This document shows, piece by piece, positions 56,141-64,000 of a stretch of 64,000 nt of DNA. Position 1 is the first letter of the stretch. Each line of letters opens with the position of its first letter. The notes beneath the pieces are model-generated. The model worked only from the letters and a program-made list of their open reading frames with translations, was not told the DNA's origin and made no database searches. The position numbers and the translations under genes were made by a program. The stretch spans positions 157,164 to 221,163 of the forward strand of contig JAHJME010000015.1 of assembly GCA_018821435.1 (NCBI GenBank). The letters run 5' to 3'. This stretch comes from Alphaproteobacteria bacterium. Its GTDB lineage: Bacteria > Pseudomonadota > Alphaproteobacteria > Caulobacterales > Caulobacteraceae.

Positions 56141-58279
56141 TTAGGCGTCTTCGGATTCCGTCTGCTTGCTCGACAGGTCCTCGCCGGTCTCCTGGTCGAC
56201 GACCTTCATGGAGAGGCGGGTCTTGCCGCGGTCGTCGAAGCCCAGGAGCTTCACCTTGACCGACTGGCCTTCGGTCAGCACGTCCGAGACCTTGTTCACG
56301 CGCTCGTTGGCGATCTGGCTCACGTGAACCAGGCCGTCCTTGGCGCCGAAGAAGTTCACGAAGGCGCCGAAGTCGACGACCTTGACCACCTTGCCGGTGT
56401 AGATCGCGCCGACTTCCGCTTCCTGCGTGATCGACTTGATCCAGGTCTTGGCCGCGTCGATCTTGGCCTGGTCGGCGGCCGCGATCTTGATCGTGCCGTC
56501 TTCGCCGATGTCGATCTTCGCGCCGGTTTCGGCGGTGATCTCGCGGATCACCTTGCCGCCCGTGCCGATCACTTCGCGGATCTTCTCGACCGGGATCTTG
56601 ATGGACTCGATCTTCGGCGCGAACTCGCCCAGTTCGGCGCGGGGCGCCTCCATGGCCTTGTTCATTTCGCCCAGGATGTGGTCACGGCCGCCCTTCGCCT
56701 GAGCGAGAGCCTGCTTCATGATCTCCTCGGTGATCCCGGCGATCTTGATGTCCATCTGCAGCGACGTGATGCCGTCGGCGGTGCCGGCGACCTTGAAGTC
56801 CATGTCGCCGAGGTGGTCTTCGTCACCCAGGATGTCGGACAGAACGGCGAAGCCGTCCTTTTCCAGGATCAGGCCCATGGCGATGCCGGAGACCGGCTTC
56901 TTCAGGGGCACGCCCGCGTCCATCAGGGCCAGCGAGGAGCCGCAGACCGAGGCCATCGACGAGGAGCCGTTGGACTCGAAGATCTCGGACACCAGGCGGA
57001 TGGTGTAGGGGAACTCTTCGTAAGGCGGCAGCATCGGACGGATCGCCCGCCACGCCAGCTTGCCGTGGCCGACTTCGCGGCGGCCCGGCGCGCCCATGCG
57101 GCCCGTTTCCCCGACCGAGAAGGGGGGGAAATTGTAGTGCAGCATGAACTTCTCATAGTACTTGCCCTCGAGGGCATCGATGAGTTGTTCGTCGTCGCCG
57201 GTGCCCAGGGTCGCAACGACCAGGGCCTGGGTCTCGCCGCGGGTGAACAGGGCCGAGCCGTGGGCGCGGGGCAGGACGCCCACTTCACCGACGATCTGAC
57301 GGACCTGGTCGACCTTGCGGCCGTCGATGCGGATGCCGGTGTCCAGGATCGAGCGGCGGACGACGTCGGCCTCCAGTTCCTTGAACACGCCACCCAGCTT
57401 GTCGGCGGCGTAGCCGGCCGGATTGGTGTCCGACTTGGCGAACTTGGCGACGGCCTTTTCCTTCGCCGCGGTCAGAGCGGCGTGGCGCTCGGTCTTCGCG
57501 GTGATCTTGTAGGCGGCGGCCAGGTCCTTGCCGATGGCCTTCTTCACTTCGGCCTTGATGGCGTCGGTGTCGTCAGACTTGAAGTCGAAGGGCTCCTTAG
57601 CGGAGTGCTCGGCCAGCTCGATGATCGCGTCGATCACGGCCTGCATGCCCTTGTGGGCGAAGGTGACGCCGGCCAGGACTTGCTCTTCCGTGAGCTCCTG
57701 GATCTCGGATTCCACCATCATCACGGCGTCCTGGGTGCCGGCGACCACCAGGTCCATCCGGCTTTCCTTCATCTCGTCGAGAGTCGGGTTCAGGATGTAC
57801 TCGCCGTCGACGAAGCCCACGCGGGCGGCGCCGATGGGGCCCATGAAGGGGGCGCCGGAAATCACCAGGGCGGCCGAGGCGGCGACCAGGGCGACGATGT
57901 CGGGATCGTTCTCGAGGTCATGGGCGAGAACCGTGCAGACGACCTGCACTTCGTTCTTGAAGCCCTTGACGAACAGCGGGCGGATCGGACGGTCGATCAG
58001 GCGGCTGGTGAGAGTTTCCTTCTGCGAGGGGGCGCCCTCGCGACGGGGGAAGCTGCCGGGGATCTTGCCCGCGGCATAGAACTTCTCCTGGTAGTTCACG
58101 GTCAGGGGGAAGAAGTCCTGGCCCGGCTTGGCGTTCTTCGCGAACACCGCGGTGGCCAGCACCATCGTCTCGCCGTACGTGGCAAGCACCGCGCCGTCGG
58201 CCTGACGGGCCATGCGGCCGGTTTCGAGCGTGAGGGTCTTGCCGCCCCACTCGATGGTCTTGCGTTTGATATCGAACAT
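56141..58279 (-). CDS. pnp: Polyribonucleotide nucleotidyltransferase
   Basis: This 712-aa trimeric 3'-5' phosphorolytic exoribonuclease has two RNase PH-type core domains and a C-terminal KH domain with [18 protein letters not shown] (about 565) and an S1 RNA-binding domain (about 620-690) with [13 protein letters not shown]. The frame reaches 58474, but ATG 58279 starts the conserved [13 protein letters not shown], so that is chosen. It lies 245 bp downstream of rpsO in the standard rpsO-pnp order. Confidence 0.97.
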   Translation of the reverse strand: MFDIKRKTIEWGGKTLTLETGRMARQADGAVLATYGETMVLATAVFAKNAKPGQDFFPLTVNYQEKFYAAGKIPGSFPRREGAPSQKETLTSRLIDRPIRPLFVKGFKNEVQVVCTVLAHDLENDPDIVALVAASAALVISGAPFMGPIGAARVGFVDGEYILNPTLDEMKESRMDLVVAGTQDAVMMVESEIQELTEEQVLAGVTFAHKGMQAVIDAIIELAEHSAKEPFDFKSDDTDAIKAEVKKAIGKDLAAAYKITAKTERHAALTAAKEKAVAKFAKSDTNPAGYAADKLGGVFKELEADVVRRSILDTGIRIDGRKVDQVRQIVGEVGVLPRAHGSALFTRGETQALVVATLGTGDDEQLIDALEGKYYEKFMLHYNFPPFSVGETGRMGAPGRREVGHGKLAWRAIRPMLPPYEEFPYTIRLVSEIFESNGSSSMASVCGSSLALMDAGVPLKKPVSGIAMGLILEKDGFAVLSDILGDEDHLGDMDFKVAGTADGITSLQMDIKIAGITEEIMKQALAQAKGGRDHILGEMNKAMEAPRAELGEFAPKIESIKIPVEKIREVIGTGGKVIREITAETGAKIDIGEDGTIKIAAADQAKIDAAKTWIKSITQEAEVGAIYTGKVVKVVDFGAFVNFFGAKDGLVHVSQIANERVNKVSDVLTEGQSVKVKLLGFDDRGKTRLSMKVVDQETGEDLSSKQTESEDA

Positions 58280-58524
58280 TTTGCTTCTTTCTGGTCCCGC
58301 GGGCGTATTCCCGGCGGGCGTGGACAGGGATCGGTCTGCCGAAATCCTCTCCAATGGCACAGGCGGTGAAGACCCCTTGGGTCCTCGGCGTGTTGGGACT
58401 GACCCGGTACAAAAAAGGGTATGGCCCCGGTCGCCGCATCCATCCCCCTGCCTGTGACGGGGGAGCGGCCTCAAATGCGAAACGGACCCGGTCCCCTGGC
58501 GGGAAACGGGTCCGTCTTGGAAAC
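58280..58524. other. rpsO-pnp spacer with RNA hairpin
   Basis: No open frame with a ribosome site. ACGGACCCG (58482-58490) and CGGGTCCGT (58507-58515) form a 9-bp stem with a 16-nt loop. The hairpin is near the rpsO stop and may terminate or process the rpsO message before pnp. A promoter for pnp is possible but not identifiable. Confidence 0.5.
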
Positions 58525-58794
58525 CTAGCGGCGCAGGCCGAGCTTCTCGATCAGGGTCTGATAGCGAGCCACGTCGGACTTCTTCAGGTGGTCGAGGAGC
58601 GAACGACGGGCGGAGACAAGCTTCAGCAGGCCCCGGCGCGAGTGGTTGTCCTTCTTGTGCGTCTTGAAGTGGTCGGTGAGGTTCGAGATCCGTTCGGACA
58701 TGATCGCCACCTGGACTTCAGCGCTGCCCGTATCCGCGTCGCCGCGGGCATGGGACTTGATGACTTCGGCTTTACGTTCGGCCGTGATCGACAT
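58525..58794 (-). CDS. rpsO: 30S ribosomal protein S15
   Basis: This 89-aa S15 binds the central domain of 16S rRNA. Typical features are the [19 protein letters not shown] core and C-terminal [16 protein letters not shown] lies 8 nt before the ATG. Gap to truB is 14 bp. Confidence 0.98.
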   Translation of the reverse strand: MSITAERKAEVIKSHARGDADTGSAEVQVAIMSERISNLTDHFKTHKKDNHSRRGLLKLVSARRSLLDHLKKSDVARYQTLIEKLGLRR

Positions 58795-58808
58795 CGGGTT
58801 TCTCCGCT

Positions 58809-59738
58809 CTAGAGATTGAAGACACGCGAGGGTTCGAGCCGTCCCGCACGCATCTCGCAGAGCGCCACCATCGACCCGCCCGCCATGGCCGAAACGGTTC
58901 TTGAGCCCGGCTTGAGCCTGGCTTTGACCGCTTCCACCTGTCGGGGAACGAGAACGACCGATCGTCCCTGCTTCAATCGGAAGGCGTCTTCATCGGTCAC
59001 GGCCAGCACCGGGATGTCGTCCAGTGCGGTCTCGACCGGAAGCAATGCCTCCGACAGGCGGGCCTCATAGCTCAAATTTTCAAGCATTTCCAGTGCGACC
59101 GCAGATTGCTCGGTGAACTGGCCGACCCGCGTGCGGCGAAGCGCGCTGACGTGGCCGCAGGCCCCCAGCGCCTCGGCGATGTCTCGGACGATGGCGCGGA
59201 CATAGGTGCCCTTGCCGCATTCGATCTCGAGGGTGATGTGATCGGCGTCCGGAGCCTCGACCACCCGGGCGGCGAAGACGTTCACCTTGCGCGACGCCAG
59301 CTCCACGGTTTCGCCGGCGCGGGCCAGGTCATAGGCCCGCTCGCCGTCCACCTTGATCGCCGAATAGGCCGGCGGGATCTGGTCGATCTCGCCGACGAAG
59401 CGGGGCAGCACGGCCTCGACCTCGGCGACGCCGGGGCGGACGTCGGACTCGGCGACGGTCTCGCCCTCGCGGTCCAAGGTCGTCGTGGTGCGGCCCCAGG
59501 CGATGGTGAAGCGATAGGCCTTGTCCGCGTCCACCAGGAACGGGACGGTCTTGGTCGCCTCGCCCAGCGCGATGGGCAGGATGCCGGTGGCCAGCGGATC
59601 GAGCGTGCCGGCGTGCCCGGCCTTCTGGGCGTCGAACAGCCGCCGGATGCGGCCGACCGCATGGGTCGAGGTCAGGTCGTAGGGCTTGTCGAGATTGATC
59701 CAGCCGGAGATCGCCTGGCCCTTCTTGCGACGAGCCAT
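58809..59738 (-). CDS. truB: tRNA pseudouridine-55 synthase
   Basis: This 309-aa synthase isomerises U55 of tRNAs. The catalytic motif [12 protein letters not shown] (Asp about residue 44) is clear, with the later [12 protein letters not shown] and [10 protein letters not shown] segments. ATG 59738 overlaps the rbfA stop by one base (TGATG). A start at 59756 would add six residues with no ribosome site. Confidence 0.96.
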   Translation of the reverse strand: MARRKKGQAISGWINLDKPYDLTSTHAVGRIRRLFDAQKAGHAGTLDPLATGILPIALGEATKTVPFLVDADKAYRFTIAWGRTTTTLDREGETVAESDVRPGVAEVEAVLPRFVGEIDQIPPAYSAIKVDGERAYDLARAGETVELASRKVNVFAARVVEAPDADHITLEIECGKGTYVRAIVRDIAEALGACGHVSALRRTRVGQFTEQSAVALEMLENLSYEARLSEALLPVETALDDIPVLAVTDEDAFRLKQGRSVVLVPRQVEAVKARLKPGSRTVSAMAGGSMVALCEMRAGRLEPSRVFNL

Positions 59739-60175
59739 CAGTCCTCGTCCTTCCACGAGTCCGAAGGCTCGTCGGGCGTGAGGTCCTGGCGCACGCGCGG
59801 GTCATCGAACAGCCGCGTCATCCGCGCCGCCTCGGTGAAGCTCTCGTCGTGGCGGAAGTGGATATCCGGCGTGAACCGCATATCGATCAGCCGGCCTAGG
59901 TGGCCGCGAACGAACTTCGAGTGCTTGTTCAGCGCCTTGACCACATCCTCGGCGTTCTCGCCGCCCAGCGGCTCGACGAAGACCATGGCGTGGCGCAGGT
60001 CGGGGTTCATCCGCACCTCGGTCACCGTGACCGACACCCCGATCAGGATGGGATCGTTGATCTCTTCCTCGCGGAAGATATCGACCAGGGCGTGGCGCAC
60101 CAGTTCGCCGGCGCGCAGCTGGCGCTGGGTCGGGCCGGCGGGCACGCGGGGCTTTGCGGGTTTGCGGGGGGGCAT
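59738..60175 (-). CDS. rbfA: Ribosome-binding factor A
   Basis: This 145-aa KH-like assembly factor for the 30S subunit has [44 protein letters not shown] and the DIHFRHDES motif. The C-terminal tail is acidic. ATG 60175 has GAGG about 9 nt upstream; a GTG at 60193 is also possible. Coupled to truB. Confidence 0.95.
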   Translation of the reverse strand: MPPRKPAKPRVPAGPTQRQLRAGELVRHALVDIFREEEINDPILIGVSVTVTEVRMNPDLRHAMVFVEPLGGENAEDVVKALNKHSKFVRGHLGRLIDMRFTPDIHFRHDESFTEAARMTRLFDDPRVRQDLTPDEPSDSWKDED

Positions 60176-60254
60176 GGATCTGACCTCGGTCACCTGACGG
60201 GCGGATCGGACGCCCGTGCAGGAAAGCGGCGGCTTCTAGGGCATCCCCCTCTCC

Positions 60255-60296
60255 GTGTCATCCCGGTTTTGGCGCAGCCAAAGACCGGGATGACAC
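60255..60296. repeat. Palindromic REP-like element after rbfA promoter side
   Basis: GTGTCATCCCGGT (60255-60267) pairs exactly with ACCGGGATGACAC (60284-60296). The next seven bases continue the stem with one mismatch, with a 3-nt loop. It lies between the hydrolase and rbfA genes, both on the minus strand, where it can also end transcripts. Confidence 0.75.
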
Positions 60297-60308
60297 GGGT
60301 GGAGGGCT

Positions 60309-61100
60309 CTACGCCCCCGTCCGCGCCTTGAAGAACTGGATCACCCGTTGTTCGGCCGCCTTGGTCGGCCCCTCCTCCTTCAGGTGCAGCGTCAGCACCG
60401 AGTGGGGCGGGATGAACGCCGGCCTGGCGTCCTCGTCGCTCAGCTCGATGGCCTCGAAGCGGTCGCCGAGTTCGCGGCGATAGGTGTCGAACCGGGCGTC
60501 CGGGACCAATTCGTCGCTGGTGAACCGCAGGCCCATCACCGTCAGGTCCTCGTCAACCAGCCGCGCCTTCACGCAGGCCAGTTCCTTGGGCGAGACACCG
60601 ATGGCGGCGGCGCGCTTCGGATTGCCCCGCGCCAGCGGCAGCGAGGGCTGCGAGAGGGCCGGCGCCACCACCGAGGGATCGGTCATCATCGCCAGCGCGA
60701 AGCCGCCGGTGAAGCACATGCCCACCGCACCCACGCCCTTACCCCCGCATTCGGCGTGGGCCTGACGTGACAGCGCCTTCAGCCAGTCGACCACCGGGCT
60801 CGAGCGGTCGCCGCGCCAGACGTAGAACTCCCGGCGGATACAGATCACGCCCAGCGCCGTGGTCAGGGCGTAGCCCTTGCTCACCGGCTTGCCCGGCGTG
60901 CCGAACAGGCTGGGGCAGAAGACCGTCATCCCGGCCGCCACCACCCGGTCGGCGAAGCGGATCACCAGCGGGTGCAGCCCCGGCATCTCGTGCATGATGA
61001 TCACCGCTGGCCCGGAGCCGCGCCGGTAGACGGGATAGGTCCGCCCATCGTGCGTGAAGTCGAACGTCGTGTAGTCCGCCAGCGCGGCCTCGTAACCCAT
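60309..61100 (-). CDS. Dienelactone hydrolase family protein
   Basis: This 263-aa alpha/beta hydrolase of the dienelactone hydrolase family has cysteine as nucleophile (Cys129 in GMCFTGG), with a later Asp and a His in PPHSVLTLH as the remaining triad. EMPGLH near the N-terminus is family-typical. No aromatic catabolic genes are nearby, so the natural substrate is unclear. ATG 61100 preferred to GTG 61106. Confidence 0.85.
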   Translation of the reverse strand: MGYEAALADYTTFDFTHDGRTYPVYRRGSGPAVIIMHEMPGLHPLVIRFADRVVAAGMTVFCPSLFGTPGKPVSKGYALTTALGVICIRREFYVWRGDRSSPVVDWLKALSRQAHAECGGKGVGAVGMCFTGGFALAMMTDPSVVAPALSQPSLPLARGNPKRAAAIGVSPKELACVKARLVDEDLTVMGLRFTSDELVPDARFDTYRRELGDRFEAIELSDEDARPAFIPPHSVLTLHLKEEGPTKAAEQRVIQFFKARTGA

Positions 61101-61138
61101 GCCCACCCCCTGTTGTCTCGGGGCCGAGCTTAGGCCGA

Positions 61139-61642
61139 TCAGCGCTTGAGACGCAGCATCTTAAGATCGCCTTCGAAGCCCGAGAGCTTCCAGCGGCCGT
61201 CGGGCGCCTCGGCGAACACCAGCAGGCAGGGGCCGTCTTTCTTGGTGACGGCGCAGACGCGGCCGTCCGGCATCTGCCGCAGCATGGTCGAAATCCCGAT
61301 CGGGCCGGGGATCTTCATGTCCTGCCGATAACCGTAGTATTCGGCCACCGAGCGGAAGACCTGCGGCTGGACCAGGGTCTCGCCGGCCAGCTCTGCCAGG
61401 CCGGGCGCCAGGATGGCGGCCAGGCCGGCCGGCACGCGGCTGTCCCGACTGGCTTCGGTCACCAGCCGCGCCTGGATCTCGCGCTTGAGGGCGCGGCGGT
61501 CGACCAGGCTGTCGAAGGTGGCGCTGTCCCCGTCGCGGATCGAGATCAGCAACGCGTGGACATCGCCCGCCGCCTCCAGCTTCTGCACCGTGGCGCAGGC
61601 GGATAGGGTCAGGGCCAGCAAGGCGATCACGATCGCGCGCAT
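61139..61642 (-). CDS. DUF2939-like lipoprotein
   Basis: This 167-aa protein has a lipoprotein signal peptide with lipobox LTLSAC (Cys about 16). The mature part has LLISIRDGDSATFDSLVDRRALKREIQARL, a pattern I associate with DUF2939. The ATG at 61642 has GGAGG 5 nt upstream. Function unknown. Confidence 0.75.
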   Translation of the reverse strand: MRAIVIALLALTLSACATVQKLEAAGDVHALLISIRDGDSATFDSLVDRRALKREIQARLVTEASRDSRVPAGLAAILAPGLAELAGETLVQPQVFRSVAEYYGYRQDMKIPGPIGISTMLRQMPDGRVCAVTKKDGPCLLVFAEAPDGRWKLSGFEGDLKMLRLKR

Positions 61643-61706
61643 ATGATCCTCCGAGGCGCAAGCTGCGCTACAATACACCCCATCCCATGGCGAGGCCGAA
61701 CCGCAG

Positions 61707-61860
61707 ATGAACGGATGGGGGATCGATTTGGACCCACCGGTCCTGCAAACGATGCGGCTGGTCTTTTCGGCGCTTCACCGCCGGCGACTTCGACCTGCTG
61801 GCCGAACTGCACCGCGATCCCGACCAGACCGCTGGCGATCGTGGCCGGGACCACGCCTCC
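61707..61860 (+). pseudogene. Remnant of a GNAT (RimJ/RimL-like) acetyltransferase gene
   Basis: The frame from ATG 61707 reads PPVLQTMRLVF, the start of RimJ/RimL acetyltransferases. One base later than expected (about 61766-61770) the reading continues in the next frame as RFTAGDFDLLAELHRDPDQT, again a family-typical stretch. It then loses similarity before the infB terminator. A +1 frameshift plus 3' truncation explains this; the acetyl-CoA site is missing. The fragment lies between the DUF2939 and infB genes. Confidence 0.55.
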
Positions 61861-61870
61861 CGCACCGCGA

Positions 61871-61907
61871 AGACGAAAAAGCCTCCCGCGTTTCCGAGGG
61901 AGGCTTT
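61871..61907 (-). terminator. infB terminator
   Basis: Arms AAAGCCTCCC (61878-61887) and GGGAGGCTTT (61898-61907) pair exactly with a 10-nt loop. On the minus strand a TTTTTC run follows, 30 bp after the infB stop. Confidence 0.9.
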
Positions 61908-61936
61908 CACGATTTCAGGGGCTTAGCAACGCAACG

Positions 61937-64000
61937 CTAGAGCGTCCGCTTGACCTCTTCGAGGGTGAAGCACTCGATGGTGTCGCCGGCCTTGATGTCT
62001 TGGAAGCCCTGGAATGCCATGCCGCACTCCTGGCCGGACTGGACTTCGTTGACCTCGTCCTTGAAGCGCTTGAGCGTCTGCAGCGTGCCCAGTTCCAGCA
62101 CGACGATGTCGTTGCGGATGATCCGGACGCGCGCACCCTTGCGGACCACGCCTTCGGTGACCTTACAGCCAGCCACCCGGCCGACCTTCGAGATGTCGAA
62201 GGCCTGCAGGACCTCGGCGTTGCCGAGGAAGGTTTCGCGCTGGATCGGCGCCAGCATGCCCGAGAGCACGCCTTTGATGTCGTCGATCAGGTCGTAGATG
62301 ATCGAGTAGTAGCGGATCTCGACGCCTTCACGCTCGGCCAGCGCCTGCGCCTGTTTCGAGGCGCGGACGTTGAAGCCGAGGATCGGCGAGTTGGCGCCCT
62401 TGGCCAGCATGACGTCGCTCTCGCTGATCGCGCCGGCGCCCGACAGGATGATCCGCGCGCGGACCTCCTCGTGCGCCAGCTTGTCCAGCGAACCGACGAT
62501 GGCTTCGGCGGAACCCTGCACGTCGGCCTTGATGATGACCGGCAGCTCCGAGACCTTCTTGTCGGCGAGCTTGGCCATCATGTCGGCCAGGCTGGCGCCC
62601 TGCATCGGGGAGCCGGCCTTCTCGCGCTTCATGCGGACACGGTAGTCGGTCAGCTCGCGGGCGCGGGCGTCGTTTTCCACCACGGCGAAGGGCTCGCCCG
62701 GCGCGGGTGTGCCGTCCAGGCCCAGGATTTCCACCGGCACCGAGGGGCCGGCTTCGTCCAGTTGCTCGCCGCGCTCGTTGAGCAGGGCGCGAACCCGGCC
62801 GAACGTGTCGCCGGCCACGACGATGTCGCCGCGCTTCAGCGTGCCGCGCTTCACCAGCACGGTCGAGACCGCGCCGCGGCCGCGATCCAGCTTGGCTTCG
62901 ATCACCACGCCATCGGCGGTGCGGTCGGGGTTGGCCTTCAGGTCGAGCACTTCGGCCTGCAGCAGGATGGCCTCGATCAGGTCGTCCAAACCCAGCTTCT
63001 CCTTGGCGGAGACCTGGATCGCCTGGGTGTCGCCACCAAGGCTTTCGACCACGATCTCGTGCTGGAGCAGCTCGGTGACCACCCGCGTCGGGTCGGCGCC
63101 CGGCTTGTCGATCTTGTTGATCGCCACGATGATCGGCGCGCCGGCGGCCTTGGCGTGATTGATCGCCTCGATCGTCTGCGGCATCACGCCGTCGTCGGCC
63201 GCCACCACCAGGATCACGATGTCGGTCGCCGAGGCGCCGCGCATCCGCATGGCGGAGAAGGCGGCGTGACCGGGGGTGTCGAGGAAGGTGACCTTCTCGC
63301 CGCTCTCCAGCCGCACCTGATAGGCGCCGATGTGCTGCGTGATCCCGCCGTGCTCGCCCGACACCACGTCGGTGGCGCGCAGCGCATCAAGCAGCGAGGT
63401 CTTGCCGTGGTCGACGTGGCCCATGATGGTCACGACCGGCGGACGCGGCAGCAGGTGATCGTCGACATCCTCGCCGCCGATGAAGCCTTCTTCGACGTCG
63501 GCTTCCGAGACGCGCTTCACGGTGTGGCCGAATTCGGTGGCCACCAGCTCGGCGGTGTCGTTGTCGATGACGTCATTGATCTTCAGCATCACGCCCTGAC
63601 GCATCAGGAACTTGATGATCTCGACGCCGCGCGTGGCCATCCGGTTGGCGAGCTCGCCCACGGTGATCACGTCGGGAATGACGACTTCGCGGGCCACGCG
63701 GGCCTGCTCCTGGACGCCGCCCTTGCGCTTTTCACGTTCGCGTTCGCGAGCGCGGCGCACGGAGGCGAGCGAACGCATACGCTCGGCGCCCTCGGCGTCG
63801 CCGGCGACGGTCTGGATGGTCAGGCGGCCTTCACGGCGCATCGGCGCGCCCTTGGCGCGGCTGATGGCCTTGCCGGGGCCGGCGTCGCGACGACGGTCGT
63901 CCTCGTCGGGACGGCGATCCATGACGGCGCCGCCGGGCCGCGGGGCCTGGCGCGCGGCGCGCTGGACTTCAGGCGTGGCGGGCGGCGCGGCCGGGCCGGC
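61937..64000 (-). CDS. infB: Translation initiation factor IF-2, N-terminus outside window
   Basis: The frame stays open to the window edge, so about 688 C-terminal codons are present and the N-terminal part lies beyond 64000. Seen are the IF2 N2 domain ([28 protein letters not shown]), G1 [25 protein letters not shown], the C1/C2 domains and the end [11 protein letters not shown]. The visible N-terminal linker is Ala/Pro/Arg-rich. IF-2 brings fMet-tRNA to the 30S subunit. In the minus-strand direction it is followed by the lipoprotein, the hydrolase, then rbfA. Confidence 0.97.
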   Translation of the reverse strand, partial: AGPAAPPATPEVQRAARQAPRPGGAVMDRRPDEDDRRRDAGPGKAISRAKGAPMRREGRLTIQTVAGDAEGAERMRSLASVRRAREREREKRKGGVQEQARVAREVVIPDVITVGELANRMATRGVEIIKFLMRQGVMLKINDVIDNDTAELVATEFGHTVKRVSEADVEEGFIGGEDVDDHLLPRPPVVTIMGHVDHGKTSLLDALRATDVVSGEHGGITQHIGAYQVRLESGEKVTFLDTPGHAAFSAMRMRGASATDIVILVVAADDGVMPQTIEAINHAKAAGAPIIVAINKIDKPGADPTRVVTELLQHEIVVESLGGDTQAIQVSAKEKLGLDDLIEAILLQAEVLDLKANPDRTADGVVIEAKLDRGRGAVSTVLVKRGTLKRGDIVVAGDTFGRVRALLNERGEQLDEAGPSVPVEILGLDGTPAPGEPFAVVENDARARELTDYRVRMKREKAGSPMQGASLADMMAKLADKKVSELPVIIKADVQGSAEAIVGSLDKLAHEEVRARIILSGAGAISESDVMLAKGANSPILGFNVRASKQAQALAEREGVEIRYYSIIYDLIDDIKGVLSGMLAPIQRETFLGNAEVLQAFDISKVGRVAGCKVTEGVVRKGARVRIIRNDIVVLELGTLQTLKRFKDEVNEVQSGQECGMAFQGFQDIKAGDTIECFTLEEVKRTL

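Noticed and set aside
61668..61910. Short minus-strand open frames between the lipoprotein and infB
   Set aside because: They overlap the infB terminator and have no ribosome site; the plus-strand pseudogene explains the sequence better.

Overview
The window is a continuous stretch of GC-rich bacterial chromosome that looks like Caulobacteraceae (Caulobacter or Phenylobacterium; the genus cannot be settled from sequence alone). The reasons are a Caulobacter-type dnaA next to rpsT, with GANTC (CcrM-type) sites at its promoter and a long leader, the alphaproteobacterial composition of the sucCD-odhAB-lpd operon, TTAA-N7-TTRA (CtrA-like) motifs, and recurrent palindromic intergenic repeats. Genes are densely packed on both strands. 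I found no rRNA, tRNA, CRISPR array, insertion sequence, phage or plasmid module, and the only tyrosine recombinase is housekeeping XerC.

Layout. 1-2.1 kb: two polyamine genes, a PLP decarboxylase and a deoxyhypusine-synthase-like enzyme. 2.2-9.7 kb: secreted functions, namely a class A phosphatase, an exported TPR-CHAT (caspase-like) protein whose start codon overlaps that of a divergent HtrA-like serine protease, and a molybdopterin lipoprotein with its cytochrome b partner. 9.8-19 kb: thioesterase, alpha/beta hydrolase, a divergent MFS/TetR pair, a dienoyl-CoA isomerase-like crotonase, a pentapeptide-repeat protein, CorA, a CHAP amidase and TerC. 19-24.8 kb: priA, a small transaldolase, DUF484-xerC, two small secreted proteins and a GNAT enzyme. 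24.8-32.8 kb: the TCA operon sucC-sucD-odhA-odhB-(52-aa AbrB-like ORF)-lpd on the minus strand. 32.9-43.2 kb: a GH18/deacetylase/GT2 fusion, a DUF2306/LytTR pair, GNAT, an LprI-tailed membrane protein, dapB, an amidase and a methyltransferase. 43.3-50.6 kb: xthA-dut-coaBC, a lipoprotein, ubiE-ubiB, mutM and a TraB/GumN protein. 50.6-56 kb: enoyl-CoA hydratase, rpsT, dnaA, DUF6481, an SDR and a PEP-CTERM protein. 56-64 kb: the translation/RNA cluster infB ... rbfA-truB-rpsO-pnp, with a hydrolase, a lipoprotein and a GNAT pseudogene inserted between infB and rbfA.

How the genes work together. The decarboxylase and the DHS-like enzyme could make a longer polyamine from putrescine. The suc/odh/lpd genes form the 2-oxoglutarate dehydrogenase and succinyl-CoA synthetase steps. 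xthA, dut, mutM, priA, xerC and dnaA are a spread-out DNA replication and maintenance set. infB, rbfA, truB, rpsO and pnp are the classical ribosome and RNA processing group. The most unusual unit is the exported CHAT protein paired head-to-head with an exported serine protease that carries a calcium-binding-like tail. Both have signal peptides and intact catalytic residues, so together they look like a periplasmic two-protease module.
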